Shown here one piece after another: positions 5,162 to 13,595 of a stretch of DNA of 25,199 nucleotides. The notes below the pieces were generated by a model. The model had not been told where the DNA came from. It saw only the letters and a list, made by a program, of their open reading frames with translations, and made no database searches. The first letter of the stretch is position 1. Each line of letters opens with the position of its first letter. The stretch spans positions 1 through 25,199 of the IMG/VR virus record IMGVR_UViG_3300037487_002004. One strand, written 5' to 3'. Position numbers and translations under genes: made by a program. The stretch is from a virus.

Positions 5162-7753
5162 TCAGCTTTCAGACGAAGCGGACGAGGACGAAGCGGACGA
5201 GGAGGAGGAGGAGGACGAAGAAGAGGAGGACCCGGAGCCGCCGGACTTCCCGGCAGTGACGATCTCTTCCTCCCACGTGATCTGCGAGTCGCCCACGCCC
5301 TCAAAGTCGAGCAGCCCCTCGTTGATGACCATGTTCTCGATGCGGATGACGAAGGTGCCGGCGGCCGTCGTGACCGCGACCACGTCCCCGGGGTTGAGGA
5401 AGAGATACTTCCGAGAGCAGAAGAAGTGGTACCGGGCGCGCTCGATCCACGCCTGGGCGATCTTCCGCGTGGCGTAGGTCTCGGCCTCGCTGGCGAGCAT
5501 GACCAATGGCAGGCTGAGCCCGACCTTCTCCAGCGATCGCGTCGACCAACTCGCCTTGCGAGCTAAGGCCGAGATGTACTCCTTCTGGCCGTCTAGGTAG
5601 CCCACCTCCACCATCGCCGGCATGGCCTCCGCGTTCTCATAGGAGGTGACGAGGTCCTGCGGGCGTTCGGAGTCGGACGGGTGCGCGGCCAGGTCTCCGA
5701 TCGGGATGTCAGTCCAGGCGATCCCGTCGCGGAAGAGGAAGAAGATCTTCCCGTCCACCTCGACACCGTCGAAGCCGTACGCCTCGCAGAGAGGAGAGAG
5801 AGCTCCCCGCGCCTGCATCCGGTTCTCCAGCAAGTAGCCCCGGAGGACGTCGGCCTCTGCGCTCGCGAGGTCGGTCACGTCGATCTGTCCCGCGGTTAGG
5901 CCGGCGCGCAGGCAGATGTCCGTCACGCAGGCGGAGAGGGTCGTCTCCACGGGTTCGGACTGCGAGGTCGCGATGGCGTAGGAGTAATGACCTCCCGCGG
6001 CGATGAGCGTCCAGTAGTATCCGGAGGGTGGAGATGGGATCGTGGTCTCTCCATCCGTGTTCCTTCCCCAACCGACTACGGTGCCGTCGAACTTGATCGC
6101 CAAGCAGTGAAAGGATCCACAACAAATTCCGCAGAAGTCCGAGGTCCCAGGGACGTTCGAGACCTGTCCATAGCCGTCATAGCCCCAGGCCGACAGCGAT
6201 CCGTCCGTCTTCAACCCTACGCCATGCCCGTCTCCGCAGGCGATGTCCTCGAAGTATCCGCCTGGTATTCCAGACACTTGTCCGTAGGCGTTACTCCCCC
6301 ACGCCTGCAAGCCGGATGCGGCGGAGATCCCGAGACTCCACCAGTAACCACCGGCGACGCGAATGAAGTCAGTGTAAGCAGGAACGGTACACTGACCATA
6401 GGTATTGTCTCCCCACGCAAGGAGCGTCCCATCGGACTTCAGACCGAGAGAGTGAAGATGCCCACAGGCAATCGCTACGAAGTCTGAGTTCGGAGAAGGA
6501 ATCGTGCATTGTCCGCTGGTGTTGAGGCCCCACGCCACCAGCGTACCGTCAGCCTTGAGCCCGAGGCTGTGCGACCCTCCCGCAGCCACCGCGATGAATC
6601 CACCGTTGGGATTCGGAACGTCGCACTCTCCAGAGGCGTTGCCCCCGTGAGTCAAGATCGAGCCGTCGGACTTCAGGCCGAGAACGTGGTTGTCTGAAGA
6701 GGAGCACCGAATGAAGTCGTCTCCTTCACCACCGAAGATCCCGTCGCCTGAAAGGCCCCAGTTATGCAACTCTCCGCCCGCCAGCACCGGGGCCACCGAT
6801 GACACCTCGAAGCTGAACGTCGGGATGGAGTTGTTCGTGAGGTGCAGCGGGAAGTTCTTGAAGACGATGTAGGCCAGGTCGCGGTAGGCCGGCGTGATGG
6901 CGGCGTCCGCAGAATTATAGTCAGGCTCAAACAACACCCACTCGCGTTCGCCGTTGTGCTTATAGACGCAGTGATCATCCTGATTGTAGATCATCTGGCC
7001 CTTCTGAGGTTTACCGGATCGATCGGATGTGTCCGTAGGAGCTCCGCCGAAGACCCAAGTCATCCTGTCGTTGAACCGGCCCCACTCGGCTATGTATCCC
7101 TTGTGGCGAGACCATTGCCCAGTAGCGTTGGGACTCAAGGCGTGTATATCCCCGACGCTAGGATTCCCTGGCGCGGACGTCCGGCCCACGTCTAGCACCT
7201 GCAAGAGACCCACATTGCTCGACTCTCCCAAGATCGAAGGGTCTTGTACTTGAGTGGGAGTCCCAAGGTGAACGGTGAACTGCACCTGAGAGGCGAGCTC
7301 CGCCGCGGGTTCCGTCAGTGGTTCGCGCGAGCCCATCCCCCGCGTATCAACGAAGCACAACTCGTTGGCCCAGATCCTCGTGATCCCCCCGATAGGTCCG
7401 CGGCAGATTCCGATGGCGAACGTGCAGAGGACAGGATCGAGTCCGGCGTTCTTGGTGATCTTGCCCATCCAGATCATGTTGCCGGCGAACTTTGCCGTGC
7501 CGTAGATCGAAGGGATGACGACGCCCCAAGCGCCCGTCTGCGTTCCTAGGTCAAACGATTGCGGGCCTTCAAGTCGGTTCGCCGGCTTTCCCTTCCAGGC
7601 GTCGATCACCATGCCGACCATAGAGACGGCCCCGGAGATCGCCTGCGCCCCGGCGAAGCCCTGCGCTGCCCCTCCGAAGGATCCGGGCTTGAAGGTCTGA
7701 GCCGAGGGTTGATGGAAGCCTCCACCGCCCGGAGTCGGATTACCGAATGGCAT
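5162..7753 (-). CDS. tail hub/tip protein with inserted RCC1-like propeller
   Basis: This 863-residue protein is probably the tail-tip hub that lies after the DUF2163 gene in GTA-like tails. The N-terminus is Gly-rich, with a hydrophobic stretch at 33-50. Residues 60-135 (VVIPSIYGTAKFAGNMIWMG, CRGPIGGITRIWANE) match the start of phage gpJ/GTA-type hub proteins. AYRDLAYIVFKNFPL (289-303) and IPTFSFEV (310-317) belong to the same hub fold. That fold resumes at 602-680 (SACVTDICLRAGL, ARGALSPLCEAYGFDGVEV). Between the halves, residues 322-597 form seven RCC1-like blades. The protein ends in about 20 serines. Upstream and downstream genes are 4 and 42 bp away. The propeller is likely a host-binding or structural add-on; the rest probably anchors to the tail. 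Confidence 0.8.
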   Translation of the reverse strand: MPFGNPTPGGGGFHQPSAQTFKPGSFGGAAQGFAGAQAISGAVSMVGMVIDAWKGKPANRLEGPQSFDLGTQTGAWGVVIPSIYGTAKFAGNMIWMGKITKNAGLDPVLCTFAIGICRGPIGGITRIWANELCFVDTRGMGSREPLTEPAAELASQVQFTVHLGTPTQVQDPSILGESSNVGLLQVLDVGRTSAPGNPSVGDIHALSPNATGQWSRHKGYIAEWGRFNDRMTWVFGGAPTDTSDRSGKPQKGQMIYNQDDHCVYKHNGEREWVLFEPDYNSADAAITPAYRDLAYIVFKNFPLHLTNNSIPTFSFEVSSVAPVLAGGELHNWGLSGDGIFGGEGDDFIRCSSSDNHVLGLKSDGSILTHGGNASGECDVPNPNGGFIAVAAGGSHSLGLKADGTLVAWGLNTSGQCTIPSPNSDFVAIACGHLHSLGLKSDGTLLAWGDNTYGQCTVPAYTDFIRVAGGYWWSLGISAASGLQAWGSNAYGQVSGIPGGYFEDIACGDGHGVGLKTDGSLSAWGYDGYGQVSNVPGTSDFCGICCGSFHCLAIKFDGTVVGWGRNTDGETTIPSPPSGYYWTLIAAGGHYSYAIATSQSEPVETTLSACVTDICLRAGLTAGQIDVTDLASAEADVLRGYLLENRMQARGALSPLCEAYGFDGVEVDGKIFFLFRDGIAWTDIPIGDLAAHPSDSERPQDLVTSYENAEAMPAMVEVGYLDGQKEYISALARKASWSTRSLEKVGLSLPLVMLASEAETYATRKIAQAWIERARYHFFCSRKYLFLNPGDVVAVTTAAGTFVIRIENMVINEGLLDFEGVGDSQITWEEEIVTAGKSGGSGSSSSSSSSSSSSASSSSASSES
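5165..5242 (-). repeat. serine-rich low-complexity end (trinucleotide tract)
   Basis: The last 24 or so codons of the hub protein are almost all serine with a few alanines. At DNA level this is a run of TCC/TCG/TCT-type triplets that includes a block of five consecutive TCC codons at about 5200. The tract could gain or lose triplets by slippage without shifting the frame. Confidence 0.75.
5963..6790 (-). other. seven-blade RCC1-like domain inside the tail hub gene
   Basis: Seven copies of a WG.N..GQ-type motif followed by (T)IP or VP occur at residues 332, 369, 408, 447, 485, 523 and 562, spaced 37-39 residues apart. Each blade also carries a 'GG.(H)SLGLK.DGTL..WG' strand set, for example GGSHSLGLKADGTLVAWG. 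Seven blades make a closed propeller as in RCC1 proteins. The domain lies between two parts of the hub fold and so looks inserted. Confidence 0.8.
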
Positions 7754-7757
7754 GGCG

Positions 7758-8675
7758 TCAATGTCCCCAGGGAGTTCGACTCGTTGGATTGTAGGCGATC
7801 GTGCTCATGGCCTCGGGCTCCGTCGGCACGAACGGCTCGCCCCGGAAGTTGATGGCGTTCGCAAAGCGATTGCGGCACATATTGATCGTCTTGTCGCAGC
7901 CGACGTCGATGTGGAAGGTGTCATCGACCTCGATCGGGAACGGCATCGGGCAGAGCAGCGTGAAGATCGTGTGGTCGAAGATGTCCACGTCGACCGCCGA
8001 CTTGATCTCCATCGTGAGCTGGTAATTCGCGCTTCCTACCTTCGTCCATATTAGCGTTCCGCCAGTGAGCTTGACGCCTTCCAGGTCGAGGATATGACTG
8101 GAGTTGAACCGCTGCGTCGCTCCTTCGAGTGCCGCACCGACGACTCCGGTCGTGTTGAATGCCGGCACGTTGAGGGCCACGCCACACTGCGCGTCGCCCA
8201 GCTTGGCCCGGCAGGTCTCGGAGTAGGTGTCCCCGATCTCGACCTGTAGCTTCTGCGTGAGGCTGCGCATCTCGATCTGGCAGACGTGGTCGTTGAGGTC
8301 GAACCGGCCGACGCTCCATCCTTGCGCCAGGTAGACGACGCCCATCGAAGGATCTTCCCAGTTCACTAGAAACAGGTCCAGCGTGGCTACGTCCAACTGA
8401 CCTGAACGCAAGCCGGCATCCGTGATCCCCAGGGCAGCGAAGAAGGAGGTGATCTCAAGGTTGTCCACGGAGAGCGTTAGGTTCTGGTTGATCGACGTCG
8501 CGCTCATCGCGAACAGAGGAGAATAGGTGATCCCGTCGACGATCAGGTCGCAGTCGTGGTCTGTGAATGCGATCGGGTCCTTCCCCACCCCGTACGGCCA
8601 GATCACGCAGCAGGTCGCCAGGGTGGTGACCTCCTGCTCCATGTGCGACTGAAGTGCTACGGAGATCGTCCTCAT
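7758..8675 (-). CDS. DUF2163 / phage BR0599-type baseplate protein
   Basis: This 305-residue protein corresponds to the DUF2163 proteins of gene transfer agents (Rhodobacter GTA gp13) and siphophages. The N-terminal domain has the typical start with 'L..HL..E.TTLA.CW.i' (LQSHMEQEVTTLATCCVIW) and FTDHDCDL. The C-terminal BR0599 domain ends GCDKTINMCRNRFANAINF and GEPFVP at about 257-284, with cysteines that may hold an iron-sulphur cluster in the family. The middle contains CRAKLGDAQCGV, another conserved Cys pair. The protein is thought to form part of the distal tail hub, downstream of the DUF2460 protein and before the large tip protein, which is the gene order seen here. It overlaps the upstream gene by ATGA. 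Confidence 0.85.
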   Translation of the reverse strand: MRTISVALQSHMEQEVTTLATCCVIWPYGVGKDPIAFTDHDCDLIVDGITYSPLFAMSATSINQNLTLSVDNLEITSFFAALGITDAGLRSGQLDVATLDLFLVNWEDPSMGVVYLAQGWSVGRFDLNDHVCQIEMRSLTQKLQVEIGDTYSETCRAKLGDAQCGVALNVPAFNTTGVVGAALEGATQRFNSSHILDLEGVKLTGGTLIWTKVGSANYQLTMEIKSAVDVDIFDHTIFTLLCPMPFPIEVDDTFHIDVGCDKTINMCRNRFANAINFRGEPFVPTEPEAMSTIAYNPTSRTPWGH

Positions 8676-9274
8676 TCTCGCACCTGCACCAGCGGGAGCG
8701 AGGCGCTGCCCGCCAGATAGTCGTCGATGCTCACCGAGTGGAAGTCGTCATCGAACCGCATCGGAACGTAGAACTCGAAGGTCGCGGTCAAGGCGTCGCC
8801 GGCAGCCGGAGCCGATGAAAAGTTGACGTTGCCCGTCGTGTAGGTGATCGTGATCCCAGCCAACTGCTCGACGCCGTTCTTGAAGACATGGACGGTTCCC
8901 AACTTCGGCCTGGTGATCCTCCGCGTGTAGGTGACCAGTCCGTCGGTGTAGGTCTTCGCGAGCTGGTAGTTATGCTGGCCCGCGACTCCGGTAGCGAAGC
9001 GGGAGAGCGTGGCGTCATAGTCCTTGGGGTTGCGGAATAGAAAGCCGCGCGCCCGCCCGCCGCGCCCGATGAAGAAGAGTTGCAGCGCGTCCAACTGGGT
9101 CTGGGATCGAACGCCGTAGCTGATGTCCCACCGCTCCCGGTAGAACTGCCAACGCTGGTTGCGCTGCTCGCTGCCGTCACCTCGCTCGATGATCTCCGTG
9201 GAGAACTCCGGTCCACCTTGACTTCCGTAGGCGATGTCCTCCGGGAAGACGATCTCGTCGACGACGAAGCTCAT
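8672..9274 (-). CDS. DUF2460 tail protein, copy 2
   Basis: This 200-residue protein has the DUF2460 start (FPEDIAYGSQGGPEFSTEI) and the 'R..W..SYGVR...QLDALQLFFIGRGGRARGFLF' block, then RNPKDY. The end, FDDDFHSVSIDDYLAGSA, is typical of the family, which forms the distal tail ring in GTA-like phages (Rhodobacter GTA gp12 position). It is a clear paralog of the next gene upstream (9271-9876): both share the FP.DI.YGS.GGPEF opening, the W...YGV...LDAL block and the DYLAGSA ending, with a divergent middle. The two are translationally coupled by ATGA. The second copy probably adds another ring or replaces a symmetric partner in a mixed ring. Confidence 0.85.
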   Translation of the reverse strand: MSFVVDEIVFPEDIAYGSQGGPEFSTEIIERGDGSEQRNQRWQFYRERWDISYGVRSQTQLDALQLFFIGRGGRARGFLFRNPKDYDATLSRFATGVAGQHNYQLAKTYTDGLVTYTRRITRPKLGTVHVFKNGVEQLAGITITYTTGNVNFSSAPAAGDALTATFEFYVPMRFDDDFHSVSIDDYLAGSASLPLVQVRE

Positions 9275-9876
9275 ACCAGCTCCCGGATCGGGACCTGCGC
9301 GGAGCCGGCGAGGTAGTCCGCCAGCACCCGCGTGAGGTAGTCCGAGTCGAACCTGGCCTTGATCCAGAAGTCATAAGAGACCGCGACGGCCACTCCGTTC
9401 CCCGGCGCGACGTCCAGCAGCAGGCTGTGCGTTGCCGGAAAGTACTCATAGCCGGCCCCGGCGACTCCCCCCACGAACACCTCCAGACTAGCCTCCGAGA
9501 TGAACAGGTTCGTGCGCGTCCTGGTGACGACTCCGGAGACGTAGGTCTTCGAGAGAGGGATCGTGAAGCTGCGATTGGCACCGTTGCCCGTTCCGATGCT
9601 CTGCTGCTCGTTGCGATGGTCCAGCGGATCCTCGAAGTAGAAGCCGGCTGCCATGCCCCGGCGGCAGGTGAAGAAGGTCATCAGCGCGTCCAGGTCGGCG
9701 TCGGTCTTCACTCCGTAGGCCACGTTCCAGCGGGCGCGATGGATCGGCTGGCGCATCGTACCCTGCACCTCGCCGCCGCCGAGCTCCATCAGCTCAGTCT
9801 TGAACTCCGGTCCACCCGCGCTCCCGTAGGAGATGTCCGTCGGGAAGAGAATCGCGTCGAAGGAAGCGTAGGTCAT
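9271..9876 (-). CDS. DUF2460 tail protein, copy 1
   Basis: This 201-residue protein has the DUF2460 motifs LFPTDISYGSAGGPEFKTEL, WNVAYGVKTDADLDALMTFF and FYFEDPLDH, ending with DYLTRVLADYLAGSAQVPI. The family makes the ring between tail tube and hub in gene transfer agent-like tails. This copy follows the tape measure gene directly (ATGA overlap), the standard place for the distal tail protein, so it is the likelier ancestral copy. The downstream copy at 8672-9274 is its paralog. The middle (about residues 95-150) differs most between copies, and in such proteins this loop region can be surface exposed. Confidence 0.85.
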   Translation of the reverse strand: MTYASFDAILFPTDISYGSAGGPEFKTELMELGGGEVQGTMRQPIHRARWNVAYGVKTDADLDALMTFFTCRRGMAAGFYFEDPLDHRNEQQSIGTGNGANRSFTIPLSKTYVSGVVTRTRTNLFISEASLEVFVGGVAGAGYEYFPATHSLLLDVAPGNGVAVAVSYDFWIKARFDSDYLTRVLADYLAGSAQVPIRELV

Positions 9877-12857
9877 GCCATGCTCCGCTGCCCGGCGCGC
9901 ACCGCCAGAGCGATCCGGGCCGCGACCTGCGAAGAGGACGCCCGGAACGACTGGGCGTCCGGCGTCTGGATGTAGACGGTGACCGGCGCCGCGGCCTGGG
10001 TAGCCGCGTGCTGGCCCGTGCCGGTGAGGCGCTCCGTGAAGGCCGGGTCGCGGAACCGCGACAGCGGGATCACCGCCTCCGGGCCGGCCTCGCCGATGAT
10101 GCTCCTGGTCGGGCGATTGAAGATGCCTCCCCTCGCTGACATGCGCTCGCCTTCATAGACGACCCCAAGGTCCACCCCGGTGTCCATCGTGGCTTCGGCC
10201 GGCCCGCCGCCCTTCAGGAAGTCCACCAGCCAGCCGCCCATGCTCTTCGCTCCGCTCATCTTCTGCGCGGCCGCGTCCCCGAACGCCACGATCAAGGAGC
10301 TCAGAAGACTGCCGAGCATGTCCAGCATCGTGCGATGGAAGTCTGCCCACTCGCCCTTGGCCGTCATGAAGAAGCCGACCATGATGTCGGAGATGTTCCG
10401 AAAGCCTCCGTCGGCGATGTCAACCCACTTCTGCACGGAGTCGCGGGTGCGCTGCTGCTCGTCGGCGAGCGCCTGCGCCCGCTGGTCCTTGTAGCGAGCC
10501 TCCGAAGCGTCCCACGCCTCGACCATCGCCCGGTGCCGGTCCGCCTGCCCCTTGCGCATCTCGTCGGTCTTGTAGCCGGGCTGCTCCTTGAGGAGGTCGT
10601 CGATCTTCTTGCGGGCGATCTTCGTGGTGAAGGCCACGTCCTGTCCGGCGGCGATTGCGGCCGCCGCCCACTGCCCGATCTTCGCCTCCTGGTCCATGTA
10701 GTACGCGGTCCAGACGTCGCTCATCTCCGCGGCCGTGAGGTCCTGCGACTTCAGGAGGTCCCGCAAGCCGGCGATCACGTCGTCGTGCGCCCGCTCCCGC
10801 GCCTTCTGCTCGTCGGCCAGGGCCTTCTTCGCGGCGTCGGCATCTTCCCCTCCCGCTCCGCCCTTGGGAAGGATCGTCGCCTTGCTGGTGTCGGTTCCCG
10901 AGAAGAAGAGGTGGAGCTGCTTCTTCATCTGTTCCAGGTGTCCCTTGCGCAGCGTGTCCTCGTCCTTGAGTGACAGGCCGAACTTGGTCCGTCCGTCCGC
11001 GATCTCCTGCGCCAGCATCTCGGCCCGGTTCTCGTCGTAGTCAGCCCAGATCTGGCGCTTCCTCTCGGCGAGCTTCTCGGTGGTCATCCCCTCCTGATCT
11101 GCGTAGTACTTCGCCATCGCCTGGATCTCAGAGAAGTACTTTTCGTTGTCGATGCGGGCCACGTCGAGAAATTGACGCTGTCCCTTGAGGCCGTGCTCGA
11201 AGTCCCATTGCTGCTCCGGCGTGCGCCAGTTCTTCTTGTCCTCCTGTTCCTGGTCAATGCGTTCGATCGTCGCGTTGTAGTCCTCATAGCCTTTGACCGC
11301 ATCGCTCCAGGTCGTCGTGACCGAGGAGTCAAAGGCCGCTTTCGCGGCGGCGAGGTTCTTGGACTCCGGACTGTCACCCCCGAAGAACTTTCCCTTGGCG
11401 ATAGCTTTACCAGATGCCTCCATCCATGCCATGAAGTTCGAAGCGACCTTCTGCGCGTTGACGAACAGCATGACCACCTCTTTGGAGACCCCGGCGATGA
11501 AGGCGCCGAATACCTGCAGAGACGACGAGAGGAACGAGACGATCTCGCTCGTCCGCATCTTCTGCTGTGTGACCATCTTGTCCCAGTCTGTCATCGGAGG
11601 GACGTGAAAGGCTTCAGCTATCGCCAATGACGTCGTCTTTGCTTCCTCATGAACCTCGATCAGCTTCTCAATCGTGAGACCCAATGCTTGCGCCGCGGCC
11701 GTTCCTACTGCGGCCAAGATCCCGGCGAACGTCGAGAAAGCTCCAATGACCTCGGTGATGATCTGCATGATCGCGGATAGGAACTTGACGATGACCTCGC
11801 GGTTCTTGTCGATCCAGTTCCAGGTCCCTTCGAGCACCTCGATCAGCCGCTTTTGATAGCTCTCATAGACCGAGTCGCCCAGTGACTTCCACAGACCCTT
11901 GAGACGGCCGAAGGCGCTCTGGGCGGAGCTGGACATCTTGGCGGCCAGCACCGTCGTCTCTCCCCCGACGGTCTGGAGGGTGTCCGTCAGCGCCCGCACC
12001 TGTGCGGTGTTCTGGGCCAGGATCAGCGCGGCCCGGCCGGCCCGCTGGCCGAACATGTCCATGATGTCCGCGTTCGTGTAGCCCTGCTTGCCCATCTCTT
12101 CCAGCACGTCGATCAGGTCTCCGGAGGAGAACTTGAGCTTGATCGCCACCTCGTTCGCCCGCTGGATCGCCATCGCGAGCTGGGTGCCAGCCATCGACCC
12201 TTTCACGCCGGAGTTCGAGAGCACGCCGAGCTGGGCGTTCAGCTCCTCGAAGGTGTAGCCGAACGCCTTGCCGATCGGGACGACGTAGGTGTAGGACTCG
12301 GCCAGGGTGTCGAGCGTGGAGTTCATGCGGGTGAAGGTGCCGACCATGACGTCGGCCATGCCGGCGAGGTCCTTCGTCTCCTTGCCCATCCCCCGCATGG
12401 CGTTGACCGCGATGTCCGTCGACCTGGCGATCTCCATCTCGCCGATCTTCGCCAGGTTGAGCACGGTCGGCATCGCCTCGATCGCCTGGACCGCGGTGAA
12501 GCCTGCGGAGGCCAGGAAGTAGAACCCGCGGCCGATCTGGTTAGCCGACTGGGACGATCTCTCGCTAAAGGAGATGGCGGCCTCCTTGACCTTCTCCATC
12601 TCCTCCTGCGTCGAGCGGAACACCCCGCCCACGGTCTCCATCGTGTGGGCGAACGCCATACCGTCGCGGGTGAACTCCTTGAAGAGCTCGAAGACGCCGA
12701 AGCTGGCGGCTAGCCCGGCCATCGCCGGCAGGATGGCCGTCATCTCCTTCGCCAAGCCCTTCATCTCGTGCTTGGCGCCGGCCACGCCCTTCTCGAACCC
12801 TGAGGCGTCCAGGCCGAGCTTGGCCCGCAGGGTTCCGACGTCTACGCTTCCGGCCAT
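9873..12857 (-). CDS. tape measure protein (TP901-type)
   Basis: This 994-residue protein sets tail length and occupies the tail tube lumen. The N-terminus has the usual LGLDASGFEKGVAGAKHEMK opening. Residues 60-320 match the TP901 tape-measure core, including MNSTLDTLAESYTYV, FEELNAQLGVLSNSG and GSMAGTQLAMAIQRA. Hydrophobic stretches at about 355-395 and 438-468 could cross the host membrane during DNA ejection. The region from about 480 to 860 is a charged, helical, Trp- and Lys/Glu-rich rod. Near the C-terminus, RSIIGEAGPEAVIPLSRF is the conserved tape-measure end motif. It starts five bases after the stop of the GT frame, with a G-rich site before the ATG. This is the expected order after the G/GT chaperones. 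Confidence 0.92.
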   Translation of the reverse strand: MAGSVDVGTLRAKLGLDASGFEKGVAGAKHEMKGLAKEMTAILPAMAGLAASFGVFELFKEFTRDGMAFAHTMETVGGVFRSTQEEMEKVKEAAISFSERSSQSANQIGRGFYFLASAGFTAVQAIEAMPTVLNLAKIGEMEIARSTDIAVNAMRGMGKETKDLAGMADVMVGTFTRMNSTLDTLAESYTYVVPIGKAFGYTFEELNAQLGVLSNSGVKGSMAGTQLAMAIQRANEVAIKLKFSSGDLIDVLEEMGKQGYTNADIMDMFGQRAGRAALILAQNTAQVRALTDTLQTVGGETTVLAAKMSSSAQSAFGRLKGLWKSLGDSVYESYQKRLIEVLEGTWNWIDKNREVIVKFLSAIMQIITEVIGAFSTFAGILAAVGTAAAQALGLTIEKLIEVHEEAKTTSLAIAEAFHVPPMTDWDKMVTQQKMRTSEIVSFLSSSLQVFGAFIAGVSKEVVMLFVNAQKVASNFMAWMEASGKAIAKGKFFGGDSPESKNLAAAKAAFDSSVTTTWSDAVKGYEDYNATIERIDQEQEDKKNWRTPEQQWDFEHGLKGQRQFLDVARIDNEKYFSEIQAMAKYYADQEGMTTEKLAERKRQIWADYDENRAEMLAQEIADGRTKFGLSLKDEDTLRKGHLEQMKKQLHLFFSGTDTSKATILPKGGAGGEDADAAKKALADEQKARERAHDDVIAGLRDLLKSQDLTAAEMSDVWTAYYMDQEAKIGQWAAAAIAAGQDVAFTTKIARKKIDDLLKEQPGYKTDEMRKGQADRHRAMVEAWDASEARYKDQRAQALADEQQRTRDSVQKWVDIADGGFRNISDIMVGFFMTAKGEWADFHRTMLDMLGSLLSSLIVAFGDAAAQKMSGAKSMGGWLVDFLKGGGPAEATMDTGVDLGVVYEGERMSARGGIFNRPTRSIIGEAGPEAVIPLSRFRDPAFTERLTGTGQHAATQAAAPVTVYIQTPDAQSFRASSSQVAARIALAVRAGQRSMA

Positions 12858-12861
12858 GCCT

Positions 12862-13583
12862 TCACCCCCTCGCCGCCCGCTTCGCTTCCTGGGCCGCCCT
12901 GGCCTTCCCAGCCTCAGCCAGCGGCATGAAGAGGGCCTTCATCTCCGCGGGCGTCTGCTTGCGCTTCTTCACGATCCGCTTCTCCGGAGAGTCGGGCATG
13001 AAGTCCTCCGGCTTGAACGCGGGCGTGCCCTTCTTGCGGTTCATGTTCGCCCACAAGGAGGCAAGCACGCCGGTGCGCAGCCAGTCCAGTCGGTCCCCGA
13101 ACGGCTCCACCTCCGCGTAGGCGATCCACTCCGCCAACTGCGCGGCGGTGAGCTCCCGCAGCAGGTGGTCGGGGTGCGCGAAGCCGAGAGCCAGAGCTAG
13201 GCGGAAGTGGAATCGGCGCTCTGGCCGCCGGAGGAGTTTCCCACTTCTGCTTCCACCGCCTCCCGGTCCATCTTGGACAGGCGCCGCCCGACGTCCAGGA
13301 TCTTGTCCAGCGCCGACTCGCACTTGGTGCCGAGGGACTCCAGGTCCGCCGCCGAGAAGATCAGGTTGCCGTGCTCGTCAACGATGGACTGCGAGGCGAA
13401 GAGCGCCCGGAAGCCGATCATGTTGCGCGGCTTTCCGTCCTCTCCTATCATCGCCTGCCCGATCCGCTCCTTGGCTGTCGCTCCGATGCTGCGGACGAAG
13501 ACGGTGCCACCCCACTCGGGGATCGGCACCTCTTCCATCTCGACGTCGTTGGCGGCGAGGATCTGCTCCCGTGTCAGGGCCAT
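12862..13583 (-). CDS. tail assembly chaperone GT fusion made by -1 frameshifting
   Basis: This is the second product of the G gene. Translation is predicted to run 116 codons in the G frame to the heptamer at 13236-13242, shift back one base, and continue for 124 codons to TGA at 12862-12864. The result is about 240 residues. The shifted part reads RFHFRLALALGFAHPDHLLR, then LTAAQLAEWIAYAEVEPFG and RTGVLASLWANMNRK, which match the DUF4035/T-type chaperone domain of lambda-like phages. The shifted frame has no convincing start codon or ribosome-binding site of its own at the T domain, which supports the frameshift. In lambda, gpG and gpGT hold the tape measure and recruit tube subunits before assembly and are absent from virions. 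The gene lies between tail tube and tape measure, as expected. Confidence 0.85.
13197..13583 (-). CDS. tail assembly chaperone G
   Basis: This 128-residue protein, MALTREQILAANDVEMEEV and so on, contains VPIPEWGGTVFVRSI, GKPRNMIGFRALFASQSIVD and a C-terminus rich in Ser/Gly. That is the familiar shape of the G-type tail chaperone of siphophages: a folded N-terminal domain that binds the tape measure and a short tail at the frameshift. GGGAGGA precedes the ATG. It terminates at TAG just after the slippery site, so most ribosomes should make this form and a minority the GT fusion. It follows the major tail protein. Confidence 0.88.
   Translation of the reverse strand: MALTREQILAANDVEMEEVPIPEWGGTVFVRSIGATAKERIGQAMIGEDGKPRNMIGFRALFASQSIVDEHGNLIFSAADLESLGTKCESALDKILDVGRRLSKMDREAVEAEVGNSSGGQSADSTSA
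13214..13242 (-). promoter_or_regulatory. programmed -1 frameshift signal
   Basis: On the minus strand the heptamer G GGA AAC occupies 13242-13236, with the first G in the third codon position of the G frame, as the X XXY YYZ rule requires. A 5-nt spacer (TCCTC, 13235-13231) leads to a GC stem CGGCG/CGCCG (13230-13226 with 13218-13214) with a 7-nt loop. Lambda uses GGGAAAG at the same place. Confidence 0.85.
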
Positions 13584-13595
13584 GCGCTTCCTCCC

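Noticed and set aside
5963-6790. RCC1 region as contamination or a mis-joined contig
   Set aside because: The frame is continuous through both junctions, base usage is like the flanks, and the same hub fold resumes on the far side.
13243-13323. Separate start of the T chaperone upstream of the slippery site
   Set aside because: The first residues in that frame are low-complexity Gly/Pro/Arg without family match, and a canonical -1 site explains how the T domain is reached.
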